DNA from: Mobilitalea sp.
Lineage (GTDB): Bacteria > Bacillota_A > Clostridia > Lachnospirales > Lachnospiraceae
DNA length: 26,200 bases
Reading direction: 5' to 3'
Assembly (NCBI GenBank): GCA_029974875.1
Contig: JARKQP010000437.1
Span: 1-26,200, forward strand
In this document: positions 1 through 8,042 of the stretch, in pieces
How the letters are laid out: every line of letters begins with the position of its first letter
Position numbering within the stretch: position 1 is the stretch's first letter
The notes under the pieces: model-generated
What the model saw: the letters and a program-made list of their open reading frames with translations, nothing else
Told to the model about the DNA's origin: nothing
The model's database searches: none
Translations under genes and position numbers: made by a program

Positions 1-181
1 CAGTGTGGTATTCCTCCAAGCAGAATACTGTCTTTAAGAAAATATATGTGAGTAAGATTAAAGTACAAAACCAAAATTAACAAAACTATCAAGAGTTTTC
101 GATATATACAAGACCTACTTAGGTAAAATATAATAATTATATTAAACAAGGCAATATTGTAGTGCTGGATTGGAGGAAAAT
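1..181 (+). promoter_or_regulatory. Leader and putative promoter of the permease genes
   Basis: This AT-rich stretch contains no convincing gene. A perfect TATAAT lies at 129-134. The hexamer TATACA at 105-110 matches four of six bases of the TTGACA consensus and is separated from it by 18 bases, so this is a plausible vegetative promoter for the permease operon. A GGAGG at 172-176 precedes the ATG at 182 by five bases and fixes the start of the first gene. No clear copy of the repeats found upstream of the lipoprotein gene was seen here. The promoter call rests on consensus matching by eye only. Confidence 0.45.
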
Positions 182-1111
182 ATGGCGACTATATCTTCTG
201 TGAGTCGAAAGAAAAAATGGAATAATGTCAAATTATTTCTATATGTACTGCCAGCAGTAGCGGTAGTATTCCTATTTTGTTATGCACCGTTGTGGGGGTG
301 GTCGTTTGCCTTTTTTCAATACAAACCAGGAAGAGAATTATTGGATTCAACGTTTGTAGGCCTAGATAACTTTAAGGCGCTGTTTGGAAATGTGGTAATG
401 AGGAAGAATCTTTTAAGAGTTTTACTGAATACTTTTGGCATACATATTCTAGGATATCTTTTTACACCACTCCCAATGATATTTGCTATTTTATTAAGTG
501 AAATAAAAGGCACTAAATTTAAAAAGGTTGTACAAAGCTTAACAACATTACCTAATTTCATCAGTTGGGTCATTTTATTTTCACTTACTACCAGTTTGTT
601 TGGAGCTACGGGATTATTTAATACGGTATTGAAAGAATTGGGGGCAGATCATCAGGTAATTAACATTTTAACAACAAATAAGCATGTTTGGTTGACACAG
701 GTTCTGCTTCAGCAGTGGAAAGGTCTGGGATGGAGTTCGATCATCTATTTTGCAGCGATAGCAGGCTTGGATCAACAGTTATATGAGGCGGCAATGGTAG
801 ATGGTGCGAATAGATGGAAAAGGATTTGGTATTTGACAATTCCGCAGCTTATCCCAACTTATTTTGTGCTCTTGATTATGAGTATCGGCAATTTCCTGAA
901 TACAGGCGTGGATCAATACCTGGCATTTGGCAATGCATTGAATAAAGCATATATAGAAGTTCTAGATCTCTATGTGTATAATCTGGGGGTTGGCTCAGGA
1001 CAGATATCTTTTTCAGTAGCTGTAGGTATTATGAAATCTTTTGTTGCTTTTTCCTTGTTCTTTTTTGCTAATACAATAAGCAAGAAAATTAGGGGTACAA
1101 GTGTTTTTTAA
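182..1111 (+). CDS. CUT1-family ABC sugar importer permease, LplB type
   Basis: This 309-residue integral membrane protein is one of two permease subunits of a carbohydrate importer. About six hydrophobic segments are visible, starting at residues 17-37. The EAA loop that contacts the ATPase is readable as EAAMVDGANRWKRIW from residue 202, followed by the IPQLIP segment typical of LplB/YesP-like permeases. The frame extends upstream to a TTG at 170, but that start would swallow the GGAGG at 172-176. The ATG at 182 with five-base spacing is therefore chosen. A second permease follows after 22 bases. No ATPase gene is nearby, which is normal for CUT1 systems that share an MsmX-type ATPase. Substrate specificity cannot be read from the sequence; the neighbouring hydrolases suggest plant-derived oligosaccharides. 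Confidence 0.93.
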   Translation: MATISSVSRKKKWNNVKLFLYVLPAVAVVFLFCYAPLWGWSFAFFQYKPGRELLDSTFVGLDNFKALFGNVVMRKNLLRVLLNTFGIHILGYLFTPLPMIFAILLSEIKGTKFKKVVQSLTTLPNFISWVILFSLTTSLFGATGLFNTVLKELGADHQVINILTTNKHVWLTQVLLQQWKGLGWSSIIYFAAIAGLDQQLYEAAMVDGANRWKRIWYLTIPQLIPTYFVLLIMSIGNFLNTGVDQYLAFGNALNKAYIEVLDLYVYNLGVGSGQISFSVAVGIMKSFVAFSLFFFANTISKKIRGTSVF

Positions 1112-1133
1112 GTTTTGTTAGGAGGGAAAAGAT

Positions 1134-2057
1134 ATGGAAAAGGCATCATGCGGTACATCGACTAGTAAGAAAAAAAAGTGGTCTATTGAGGATAAGATTT
1201 TTCATGCTGTAATATATATTATGTTTGGGGTGTTTACACTTTTATGTGTATATCCGTTTTATTATCTTTTCATTTGTACTATCAGTAATACTCAAATGGT
1301 AGACATGGGAAAGGTTATACTTTGGCCTGATGGAATACATTTCAAAAACTACCTGGAAATATTTAAAGTTCAGAATCTTGGCAGGTCAGCAATGATATCA
1401 TTGGCAAGGACTTTGATAGGAACTGTTTCGAGTGTGTTGGCTTCTTCCTATATGGCATATTTCTTTACAAAAGAAAACATGTGGGGAAGAAAGTTCTGGT
1501 ATCGGTTAACAGTAGTAACAATGTATTTTTCAGCGGGAATGATTCCGGTTTATTTAAACAATCAGAAATTAGGATTGACCAATTCTTTTTTGATCTATAT
1601 CCTGCCAAGCCTTATATCTGTATACAATATGATTTTGATTAAAACGTCCATAGAATCAATGCCTGCAGAGTTGGAAGAATCGGCGTTGTTGGATGGAGCA
1701 GGATATATTAAGAGGTTTGTTCATATCGTGCTACCTTTGCAGAAAGCGATTTTGGCTACGGTTGCTCTTTTTATTGCTGTGGGGCATTGGAACGATTTCT
1801 TTACCACAAAGCTTTATATTACGGACACGAAACTTTATACCCTGCAATATTTATTATATGAATTGTTGAATCAGATACAGGCTGCATCCCAGCAGATTCA
1901 ATATGAAACCAGCTCTCAGGCTATGGCAAATGCAATAACACCCACAGGAATTCGTTTGACATTAACTGCAATCGTAACAATACCAATAATGATTGTATAT
2001 CCATTTATTCAGAAATATTATGTAAAAGGGATTATGATAGGAGCAGTAAAGGGATAG
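1134..2057 (+). CDS. CUT1-family ABC sugar importer permease, YtcP/YesQ type
   Basis: This 307-residue membrane protein is the second permease subunit, partner of the one encoded just upstream. The N-terminus carries a lysine-rich cytoplasmic patch (residues 11-17) before the first membrane segment around 25-47. The EAA loop reads EESALLDGAGYIKRF, starting near residue 181, and is followed by IVLPLQKAI. The C-terminal GIMIGAVKG ending is the usual finish of this subfamily (KGIMIGAIKG-like). The GGAGGG at 1121-1126 sits seven bases before the ATG. The 22-base gap to the first permease supports one transcript. The protein should form a heterodimer in the cytoplasmic membrane that receives substrate from the lipoprotein encoded about 6 kb downstream. 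Confidence 0.93.
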   Translation: MEKASCGTSTSKKKKWSIEDKIFHAVIYIMFGVFTLLCVYPFYYLFICTISNTQMVDMGKVILWPDGIHFKNYLEIFKVQNLGRSAMISLARTLIGTVSSVLASSYMAYFFTKENMWGRKFWYRLTVVTMYFSAGMIPVYLNNQKLGLTNSFLIYILPSLISVYNMILIKTSIESMPAELEESALLDGAGYIKRFVHIVLPLQKAILATVALFIAVGHWNDFFTTKLYITDTKLYTLQYLLYELLNQIQAASQQIQYETSSQAMANAITPTGIRLTLTAIVTIPIMIVYPFIQKYYVKGIMIGAVKG

Positions 2058-2224
2058 GGCGAACCTAGAAAAGAGCAAATAGGGGGGATTCTACTTGGAA
2101 TGGTCTGGAAAACTGCCGGTAGCGAGTCTTGGGGTTGTCCAGTAATGGGAAATATTAAGCACTGTCAGTAAGGAAGCAGGGGTGCTCTGTTAGTATTTGC
2201 CATAACGGACAAAGGAGGTTTGTT
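2058..2224 (+). other. Intergenic gap with a short RBS-led ORF
   Basis: The 167-base gap between the second permease and the next gene has no promoter or terminator that I can defend. It does contain a strong-looking ribosome binding site, AGGGGGG at 2081-2087, seven bases before a TTG at 2095. That frame runs for 16 codons (MEWSGKLPVASLGVVQ) and stops at 2143-2145. It could be a decayed gene start, a leader peptide or chance. The true ribosome binding site of the downstream gene, AAAGGAGG, is at 2211-2218. Confidence 0.35.
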
Positions 2225-4480
2225 TTGCTTGAAAAATATAATGTTGTATGGCGCTCCCAAAGCAAAAATTCGGGAGATAGTATGCCGCTTGGAGGATATG
2301 ACACTGGCTGTAATGTATGGGTAGAACAGAATAATCTATATTTATATATTTCAGAAAGTGGAACCTTTGATGAAAACGGCACTATGCTGAAGCTGGCTCG
2401 TCTGTGCATCCGGATAGAGGATGATCCTGAAATACTGGAAAGAAACTTTATCCAAGAGCTTCATTTGGAACAAGGTTTTATAACAATACAGGCGGGAGAG
2501 AAAGAGGACAGAATAGGACTTAGGCTTTGGGCGGCGGTCTCAAAGCCAGAAATACATATTGAGTATCAGTCCGACCTGCCTCATACCATTCGAATTGCTT
2601 TGGAATGCTGGCGATATCGGGAGCGGGAAGTAACAAAAGAGGAACGGAATCAATGCAGGGATTATGATATTGATTATCCGGGAACTGTAGTAACCTATCC
2701 GGATGTGGTAGAAATTAAGAAAGAAGGTCTTTACTTTTATCATCGTAACAAAAATGTGGATACGGCCTGGGATAGCATTATTAAGCTTCAACATCTGGAA
2801 CCAATTATGGATAAATTTCCCAATCCTCTTTTTAACCGTATCATGGGAGGTAAGGTCTTTTTAAAAGGAATGCAATACAAGGGAAAATATAAAGGAGTTT
2901 ATGCAGGGACAGATTTTTGCGGTTATTCTTACGAAGCTTATGCAATAACAAACCAGAAAATAATCATGACTCTTCACACAAAATGCTGTGACAATGTCAT
3001 TGTCTGGAAGAAAGAACTGGAAAGAAAGGCGATGCATCAGGCTGCTTTTGCGGAATCGGCTGAATGGTGGCAGCAATTTTTTGAAAAAAGTTATATTATT
3101 ATTAATCAAAACAAAGAAAATACCGGAGAATTTCAACTAGGAAGAAACTACCAGCTTTTCCGCTATATGCTGGGCTGTAATTATTACGGGGAATATCCGA
3201 CAAAGTTTAATGGGGGGCTTTTTACATTTGACATGGGGAGGACACCGGACTTTCGGATGTGGTCCGGAGGAGGTTTTACTGCACAAAATCAGCGGCTGGT
3301 TTATTGGGGAATGTTAAAAACCGGCGATTTTGAGGGCATGCGTACACAGCTGAATTATTATAAAAACCAGTTGCAGGCTGCGAAGGCTAGGGTACTCCAT
3401 TTTTTTAATCAAAAAGGAGCCTTTTTCTTCGAACAGGGTAATATATTCGGTGCTTGTACCGGGGCAGAGTATGGATGGAATCATTCGGAAGAGATATCCT
3501 ATGGTTTAGAAGATAATCCATGGGTGAGACTACATTTCTCCTCTGGCTTGGAATTTGTATTGATGATGCTTGAATTTGCCGAATATACCGGCGAATCCAT
3601 TGAGGAATATATGGATTATATAGAAAATATCCTGGATTTTTATATGGAATATTATCCTTTGGATGATAAAGGTAAGCTACTTATTTTTCCTGCAACGGCA
3701 CTGGAAACTTATAAAGGAGAGGATCCATACAGCAAGGATGACAGGATATATGGCTGTACAAACCCTACGGATGCAGTGGCAGGTATCCGGTGTGTACTTG
3801 CCGTATTGTTGGAGTATTTACAGGAGGAAGAAAACAAGAAAAAATACAGGGAATACCTTGAAAAGTGTCCCGAAATTGCGATAGGAATTAATCAAGACGG
3901 TAAAAGGGTTTATTTGCCGGCAGAAAGCTACAATCCGAAACCTTTTAACTGTGAACTACCAGAATTATATACTATTTTTCCTTATAGCCCATGGGGATTA
4001 TCGGAAGAGGAACGGAAAATCGGTCGAAATACTTATTTACAGCCTTATGCATCAAAAGATATGTATTTAGGCTGCAGTTGGCATCAAAACGGAATTTTTG
4101 CTGCAAGACTGGGACTATTGGAGGAGGCATGGAAATATCTAAGAGAAAAGCTTAAGCATGGTTCCAGAAGGTTTCCAGCCTTTTGGGGGCCGGGACATGA
4201 CTGGATACCGGATCATAACCAGGGTGGCTCAGGTATGATTGGATTACAAGAGATGCTTATGCAGTGTGATTATAAAAAGATAAGGTTATTTCCTTGCTGG
4301 GATAAGAACATTGATGTTTCTTTTAAGCTCTTTGCACCCCTAAATACAGTAGTGGAATGTGAGCTGAAAGGAGGAGTAATTACCAGTCTGAATGTGGTGC
4401 CAGAGACAAGAAGAAACGATGTGGAGTTGGCTTCTGGAATTCAAGAGATATGCAGAGGAGAGAAGGAGACGGAGAGGTAA
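2225..4480 (+). CDS. DUF5703-type glycoside hydrolase-like protein, cytoplasmic
   Basis: This 751-residue protein resembles the DUF5703 group of hydrolase-like proteins with an (alpha/alpha)6 barrel. The evidence is its N-terminal block, with NSGDSMPLGG (residues 15-24) followed by NVWVEQNNLYLYIS (30-43) and MLKLARL (54-60), and its C-terminal block RFPAFWGPGHDWIPDHNQGG near residues 648-667 followed by RLFPCW. The middle is rich in Trp, Tyr and acidic residues, as expected of a carbohydrate-binding barrel. There is no signal peptide, so it should act inside the cell on imported sugars. Translation most likely begins at TTG 2225, six bases after AAAGGAGG; the first ATG lies inside the conserved SMP motif and would remove it. 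It shares a strand with the permeases and ends before a terminator. The substrate is unknown, and family membership is recalled from motif memory, not a search. Confidence 0.78.
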   Translation: MLEKYNVVWRSQSKNSGDSMPLGGYDTGCNVWVEQNNLYLYISESGTFDENGTMLKLARLCIRIEDDPEILERNFIQELHLEQGFITIQAGEKEDRIGLRLWAAVSKPEIHIEYQSDLPHTIRIALECWRYREREVTKEERNQCRDYDIDYPGTVVTYPDVVEIKKEGLYFYHRNKNVDTAWDSIIKLQHLEPIMDKFPNPLFNRIMGGKVFLKGMQYKGKYKGVYAGTDFCGYSYEAYAITNQKIIMTLHTKCCDNVIVWKKELERKAMHQAAFAESAEWWQQFFEKSYIIINQNKENTGEFQLGRNYQLFRYMLGCNYYGEYPTKFNGGLFTFDMGRTPDFRMWSGGGFTAQNQRLVYWGMLKTGDFEGMRTQLNYYKNQLQAAKARVLHFFNQKGAFFFEQGNIFGACTGAEYGWNHSEEISYGLEDNPWVRLHFSSGLEFVLMMLEFAEYTGESIEEYMDYIENILDFYMEYYPLDDKGKLLIFPATALETYKGEDPYSKDDRIYGCTNPTDAVAGIRCVLAVLLEYLQEEENKKKYREYLEKCPEIAIGINQDGKRVYLPAESYNPKPFNCELPELYTIFPYSPWGLSEEERKIGRNTYLQPYASKDMYLGCSWHQNGIFAARLGLLEEAWKYLREKLKHGSRRFPAFWGPGHDWIPDHNQGGSGMIGLQEMLMQCDYKKIRLFPCWDKNIDVSFKLFAPLNTVVECELKGGVITSLNVVPETRRNDVELASGIQEICRGEKETER

Positions 4481-4632
4481 AGGGAAGTCAGAGACCTTTG
4501 ATTTTCTGGGATTCACGTTCTACTGCGGAAAGAGGTTCAGAGATAGGTTAAAGGTGGTGAAAGAATGAATTTATGAGTTTATGCCGTCAGGTGTGGGGTT
4601 ACTAAACAAAGCAAGGCAGGATCGCAATAATC
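4481..4632. other. Intergenic region between convergent genes
   Basis: Between the DUF5703-type gene and the terminator there is no supported gene. AAAGGTGGTG at 4550-4559 precedes an ATG at 4565, but that frame stops after three codons. An overlapping ATG at 4573 gives only ten codons. These look like chance or the eroded start of a lost gene. Confidence 0.4.
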
Positions 4633-4678
4633 CCTGTCAAAGGTGCTATTAGAACAGGTGCCTTTGGCAGGTTTTTTT
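4633..4678 (+). terminator. Rho-independent terminator after the DUF5703-type gene
   Basis: The arms CCTGTCAAAGGTGC (4633-4646) and GGTGCCTTTGGCAGG (4657-4671) form a stem of about 14 pairs containing three G-U pairs. It is followed directly by seven Ts (4672-4678). The T tract lies on the plus-strand side only, so it ends the permease-hydrolase transcript. It may also act as a barrier facing the convergent kinase gene. Confidence 0.85.
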
Positions 4679-4729
4679 GAAAACTAGGGATTATGTTTGG
4701 ATGTAAGGCCATTAAATAAACATAACATT

Positions 4730-6499
4730 CTATTTTATTTTTCTTATTTCATACTCTTCTAAATTCATCTTCATTAACTTCATTTGAATAATAAAGCCCT
4801 TTTCTTGTCCGGTTATGATATGGAGCCCGTAGTCAGGCCCATAGAACAGTTTTAACCGTTGATTCAAATTTTTTAAGCCATAGCTCTGCTCACCATGGCG
4901 TATGGGTTCTTCGATTTTTTTGTTCAGCTTTTTAATATCCTCCTCGTTCATACCAGTTCCATTATCCTGAACGCAGATAAGCATTGTTTTTTCATCAATG
5001 GATCTACCGCTGAAGCGGATATAGTTACCTTCCTTATTTGCGTCAAACCCATGCACAAAGTAGTTTTCTATGATGATTTGAAAAACATTTCTGATGATAC
5101 CATAGTTTAATAGTTCACTTGCTATATCATAACTGACATTCACCATGTTGCCATATCTTGCAATTAGTAGTGTGAGGTATCTGTTGCAGAAAGCCAATTC
5201 TTCTTTGACAGTGATAAAGATCTTTGCGTTAATAAAACCGCGGAATATTGCGGATAGTTGTGTTATCAATTGTGATGTTTCAATATCTCCGTTTGTATAA
5301 CTCTTGCTACGAAGCATTTCAAGGGTATTATATAAAAAATGTGGGTTAAAGGTGGCTTGTAGTTCAGCCAGCTGGGCATCCTTCTGCTTCAACTCAAAGT
5401 AGTATGCTTTTTTAATATTTTCATTTAACTTAAAGCTCATATCATTTATACTCTGCGCTATCTCTGGCAACCCGTCCTGTTTGAAGCTTGTTGGCAGCCT
5501 GAAGTCAAGATTATTATCGGCAATCACATTAAGACCTCTTCGGATGACTGATATTTCTTTTTTTACAAAGATTTGCATAAAAAAGTGTACAATGAGGGAA
5601 AATAATGTGAATAGTACGGTGACACCAAGGATAAACGGCGTATCCCTATGAGCCAAGAAGCGTATCTCGTCTTGCGAGATAGAATATGAAATAACGGATG
5701 TGTTGTTTCCGGATAACAGAGACTTAAAATATTGTTTTTCTCCTTTAAAGGTAATAACCCCTTCATTGTTATCATCATGAAAATATACATCAGATTCATC
5801 ATAGGTACCAGAAGAATCGAATAGCAGCTGGCCGGATGATGTAATGGAGTACCTAATAGATGGTAACCCGGATAAGTCGATGTCACTTGTGCGTTCGAAA
5901 TCCACCAAGGAATATCCGATAATAATTTTTCCGGCTCCCATACCTTTGGGTACCCCTCCGCATATGGCGAAAGTGCGAGTGATACCGAAGGCATTTGTAA
6001 TGGGTTTAGCCCTGTATATTTCCATTTTTGCGTTTTTTTTCTGCAAATCTTCCAAGTATGGGAACTCTTCATCCATAACTTTGATTCCTGTGTTATCACT
6101 ATAAAGTACATAGTTTGTTTTGCGGTAATCAGAATACAAACCTATCCATTGTATCCTTGAGTCACGCACCCTTAACTGATTCAGAGCGTTCATAAGTTTC
6201 TTTTTTTCCATTGGAGTTAAATCCTTGGTTTCGGAAAAAGGAAAATAATTCTGAAAAATGCCGTATACCGTTGAGTTATTCTCAAAAATTGGCATGTACA
6301 CCTGCCAGAAATTGCTCAAAATGCTAGTGTATTCCTGATCCATATGGGACAAGGCCATATTTGTTGTAGAAAAAATTTGTTCTTCTTTTTCTCTATAAGC
6401 ATAGTAACACGCCAAGGTACTGATGAAAAGAAGGAGAAAGCTATATATCATGATCATTAATAGAAAAAATTTATTGATGGTCTTTTTTGATTTATTCAT
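4730..6499 (-). CDS. YesM-type sensor histidine kinase
   Basis: This 589-residue membrane kinase senses an extracellular sugar-related cue and phosphorylates the regulator encoded just upstream. Membrane segments lie at residues 10-32 and about 287-311, bracketing an external sensor domain of about 250 residues. A HAMP-like region (about 311-365) and a short coiled stretch lead to FNPHFLYNTLE (384-394), where H387 is the expected phosphoacceptor of the His_kinase family. The ATPase domain shows an N box at IIENYFVHGF (476-485), a G1 box at DNGTGM (512-517) and GLKNLNQRL (541-549). The N box is somewhat unusual, having Tyr-Phe-Val where the family often has small residues. GGAGG precedes the ATG by eight bases within the end of the regulator gene. 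The start overlaps the regulator stop by eight bases, indicating translational coupling. The ligand is unknown. Confidence 0.93.
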   Translation of the reverse strand: MNKSKKTINKFFLLMIMIYSFLLLFISTLACYYAYREKEEQIFSTTNMALSHMDQEYTSILSNFWQVYMPIFENNSTVYGIFQNYFPFSETKDLTPMEKKKLMNALNQLRVRDSRIQWIGLYSDYRKTNYVLYSDNTGIKVMDEEFPYLEDLQKKNAKMEIYRAKPITNAFGITRTFAICGGVPKGMGAGKIIIGYSLVDFERTSDIDLSGLPSIRYSITSSGQLLFDSSGTYDESDVYFHDDNNEGVITFKGEKQYFKSLLSGNNTSVISYSISQDEIRFLAHRDTPFILGVTVLFTLFSLIVHFFMQIFVKKEISVIRRGLNVIADNNLDFRLPTSFKQDGLPEIAQSINDMSFKLNENIKKAYYFELKQKDAQLAELQATFNPHFLYNTLEMLRSKSYTNGDIETSQLITQLSAIFRGFINAKIFITVKEELAFCNRYLTLLIARYGNMVNVSYDIASELLNYGIIRNVFQIIIENYFVHGFDANKEGNYIRFSGRSIDEKTMLICVQDNGTGMNEEDIKKLNKKIEEPIRHGEQSYGLKNLNQRLKLFYGPDYGLHIITGQEKGFIIQMKLMKMNLEEYEIRKIK

Positions 6500-7715
6500 A
6501 TCCGTTACCTCCGTAATACTCCCGGTATTTTAGTGGCGAGAGCCCGGTCTTCTTCTTAAATGTTGTTATGAAATGGCTTGTTGTTATATATCCTGTCATT
6601 ACTGCAATATCATTTATTTTCTCACCTGTATTACAAAGTAGTTCAATTGCTTTCTCCATACGAAAATCGTTTAAATAATTGTTAAAAAAAATACCAGTCT
6701 CTTTTTTGAAAAGATAACCGAGATAGGCAGCATTGATATTGAGACTATTGCAAAACTCTTTAATAGAAACACCCTCGGCATAATGCTCGCTGATATATTT
6801 GAGGGCTCGTTTTACCAATGGGCTCAGATCATTAGCTTGTACATCTGCTATGCTCTTTACTGTCTTTGATACTTCATCAGAACAGATTCTTACGGTTTTT
6901 CGTTGAATCTGTTTTGTATCAATCAGGTCACAGGCTCTCTGATAACTTATATGCACATCGTTTCTATCGTGAACCGTTGTGCCAATAGTTATATCAATCA
7001 AATCCAATACGTCGAACTGAACCGCAATCTGGTATAAAGCTCGAGCAAGTTCATCACGCGTTATCACACTTCCGCTTACGAGTATGATATAGCGTCCTGA
7101 ATTATCCCATACGGAAGAGCACTCCAAACCTGATGGAAAATGCTTCATGCACTCTTGACCAAAGGCATTAAGAGAAACAGAAGAGACACTTTTTTTTATG
7201 GCAATGACACAATAATTTGGTTGATATATGTTGATATCTGTAAGTATGGTTTTTTCACCCAGTTCCTCAGATGAAATAGCTCCTGTTATCCATCGGCGTA
7301 GAATAGTTTCACGGAACAGAGCGTCCCTGTTCTCTCTTTTTATATAAATAGTATCTAATGCGTTCTCAATTGTTTCTGTGAGTTCCTGTATCTGTATTGG
7401 TTTCATTAGATAGTTATCTACACCGAGCTTTAGCGCTTGCATTGCATAATCGAATTCTCCATACGCAGTGATTAGAACACAGTGTATATCGGGGTAATGC
7501 TGCCGCAAGGCTTTGAGAAGCTGCAGACCATCCATATGCGGCATTTTTATATCAGTGATGAGCATATCCACATGAGTGCTGTCAATCACATCCATTGCCT
7601 GTAGACCATTATTTGCTGTGAGGATAGTGTTTACCCCTAAGTTTGCCCATGGTATATCTTTTTTCAGTGATTCAATGATGGATTTCTCATCATCAGTAAT
7701 AAGTACAGTATACAT
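6492..7715 (-). CDS. YesN-type response regulator with AraC DNA-binding domain
   Basis: This 407-residue regulator has an N-terminal receiver domain (about 1-120), with acidic residues D8 and D9, the phosphorylation site D55 in LITDIKMP and the conserved lysine K105 in YLMKP. A linker of about 185 residues follows. The C-terminal AraC-family double helix-turn-helix spans about 308-402 and ends in the signature FKKKTGLSPLKYR. AGGAGGA at 7721-7727 on the complementary strand is five bases before the ATG. It is the first gene of the minus-strand pair. In related systems such regulators activate the adjacent transporter and hydrolase genes, so the divergent lipoprotein promoter is the likely target. 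The direct repeats in that control region could be its sites. Confidence 0.93.
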   Translation of the reverse strand: MYTVLITDDEKSIIESLKKDIPWANLGVNTILTANNGLQAMDVIDSTHVDMLITDIKMPHMDGLQLLKALRQHYPDIHCVLITAYGEFDYAMQALKLGVDNYLMKPIQIQELTETIENALDTIYIKRENRDALFRETILRRWITGAISSEELGEKTILTDINIYQPNYCVIAIKKSVSSVSLNAFGQECMKHFPSGLECSSVWDNSGRYIILVSGSVITRDELARALYQIAVQFDVLDLIDITIGTTVHDRNDVHISYQRACDLIDTKQIQRKTVRICSDEVSKTVKSIADVQANDLSPLVKRALKYISEHYAEGVSIKEFCNSLNINAAYLGYLFKKETGIFFNNYLNDFRMEKAIELLCNTGEKINDIAVMTGYITTSHFITTFKKKTGLSPLKYREYYGGNGYE

Positions 7716-8042
7716 ATGAGTCCTCCTAAAAATTATGATTAATCTATCTATATATATATTAAGTAAGTCTGCCTGAAAAGTAAATATTATATAAATATTG
7801 TACTGTAATTTGTGAAAGATTCTGCAATTTTAGATATAAATAAAAACTGTTTTGTAAAGCTTAAGTTATAAATAAATGTAATTTACGAAACTTACAAAAG
7901 TTTTAGAAATATGAAATGGAACCATGGTGGTTTATAATAAACTTACAAAGTGATTATATTTTTTCTTGTGCAAATTCAAGAGTATAATACAGGAAATGGA
8001 GATATTTGCTTTGATTTTATTAATTTAGAGGAGGTTGTGATT
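7716..8042. promoter_or_regulatory. Divergent control region between regulator and lipoprotein genes
   Basis: This 327-base AT-rich region holds no gene. For the plus strand, TATAAT occurs at 7933-7938 and again at 7983-7988. Neither has a good -35 hexamer, which would suit an activator-dependent promoter. For the minus strand, TATAAT reads from 7791 to 7786, with TTCACA (7816 to 7811) 19 bases upstream. AGAGGAGG (about 8028-8034) lies eight bases before the lipoprotein ATG. Direct repeats in this region are listed separately. Promoter assignments are by eye. Confidence 0.5.
7804..7949 (+). repeat. Two pairs of direct repeats, candidate regulator sites
   Basis: TGTAATTTGTGAAA (7804-7817) recurs as TGTAATTTACGAAA (7877-7890), differing in two of 14 bases; the copies start 73 bases apart, close to seven helical turns. 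AAACTTACAAA occurs exactly at 7888-7898 and 7939-7949, with starts 51 bases apart. The second copy of the first repeat and the first copy of the second overlap, just upstream of where the -35 element of the 7933 promoter would be. The first copy overlaps the candidate -35 of the regulator gene. The layout fits an AraC-type activator that drives the lipoprotein operon and also controls itself. In such AT-rich DNA, chance cannot be excluded for a single pair. Confidence 0.45.

Noticed and set aside
1..17. GGAGG on the minus strand at the left edge, as if a divergent gene started outside
   Set aside because: No start codon at suitable spacing is visible inside the window, so nothing can be claimed.
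170..181. TTG start giving four extra residues on the first permease
   Set aside because: The TTG lies over the GGAGG ribosome binding site at 172-176; the ATG at 182 has the proper five-base spacing.
5563..6111. A 182-codon minus-strand frame inside the kinase gene
   Set aside because: It is out of frame with the kinase, whose domains are complete across this stretch; no ribosome binding site or protein features.
7950..8042. Longer N-terminus for the solute-binding lipoprotein
   Set aside because: The extension overlaps the promoter-like region and would bury the lipoprotein signal; AGAGGAGG points to the ATG at 8043.
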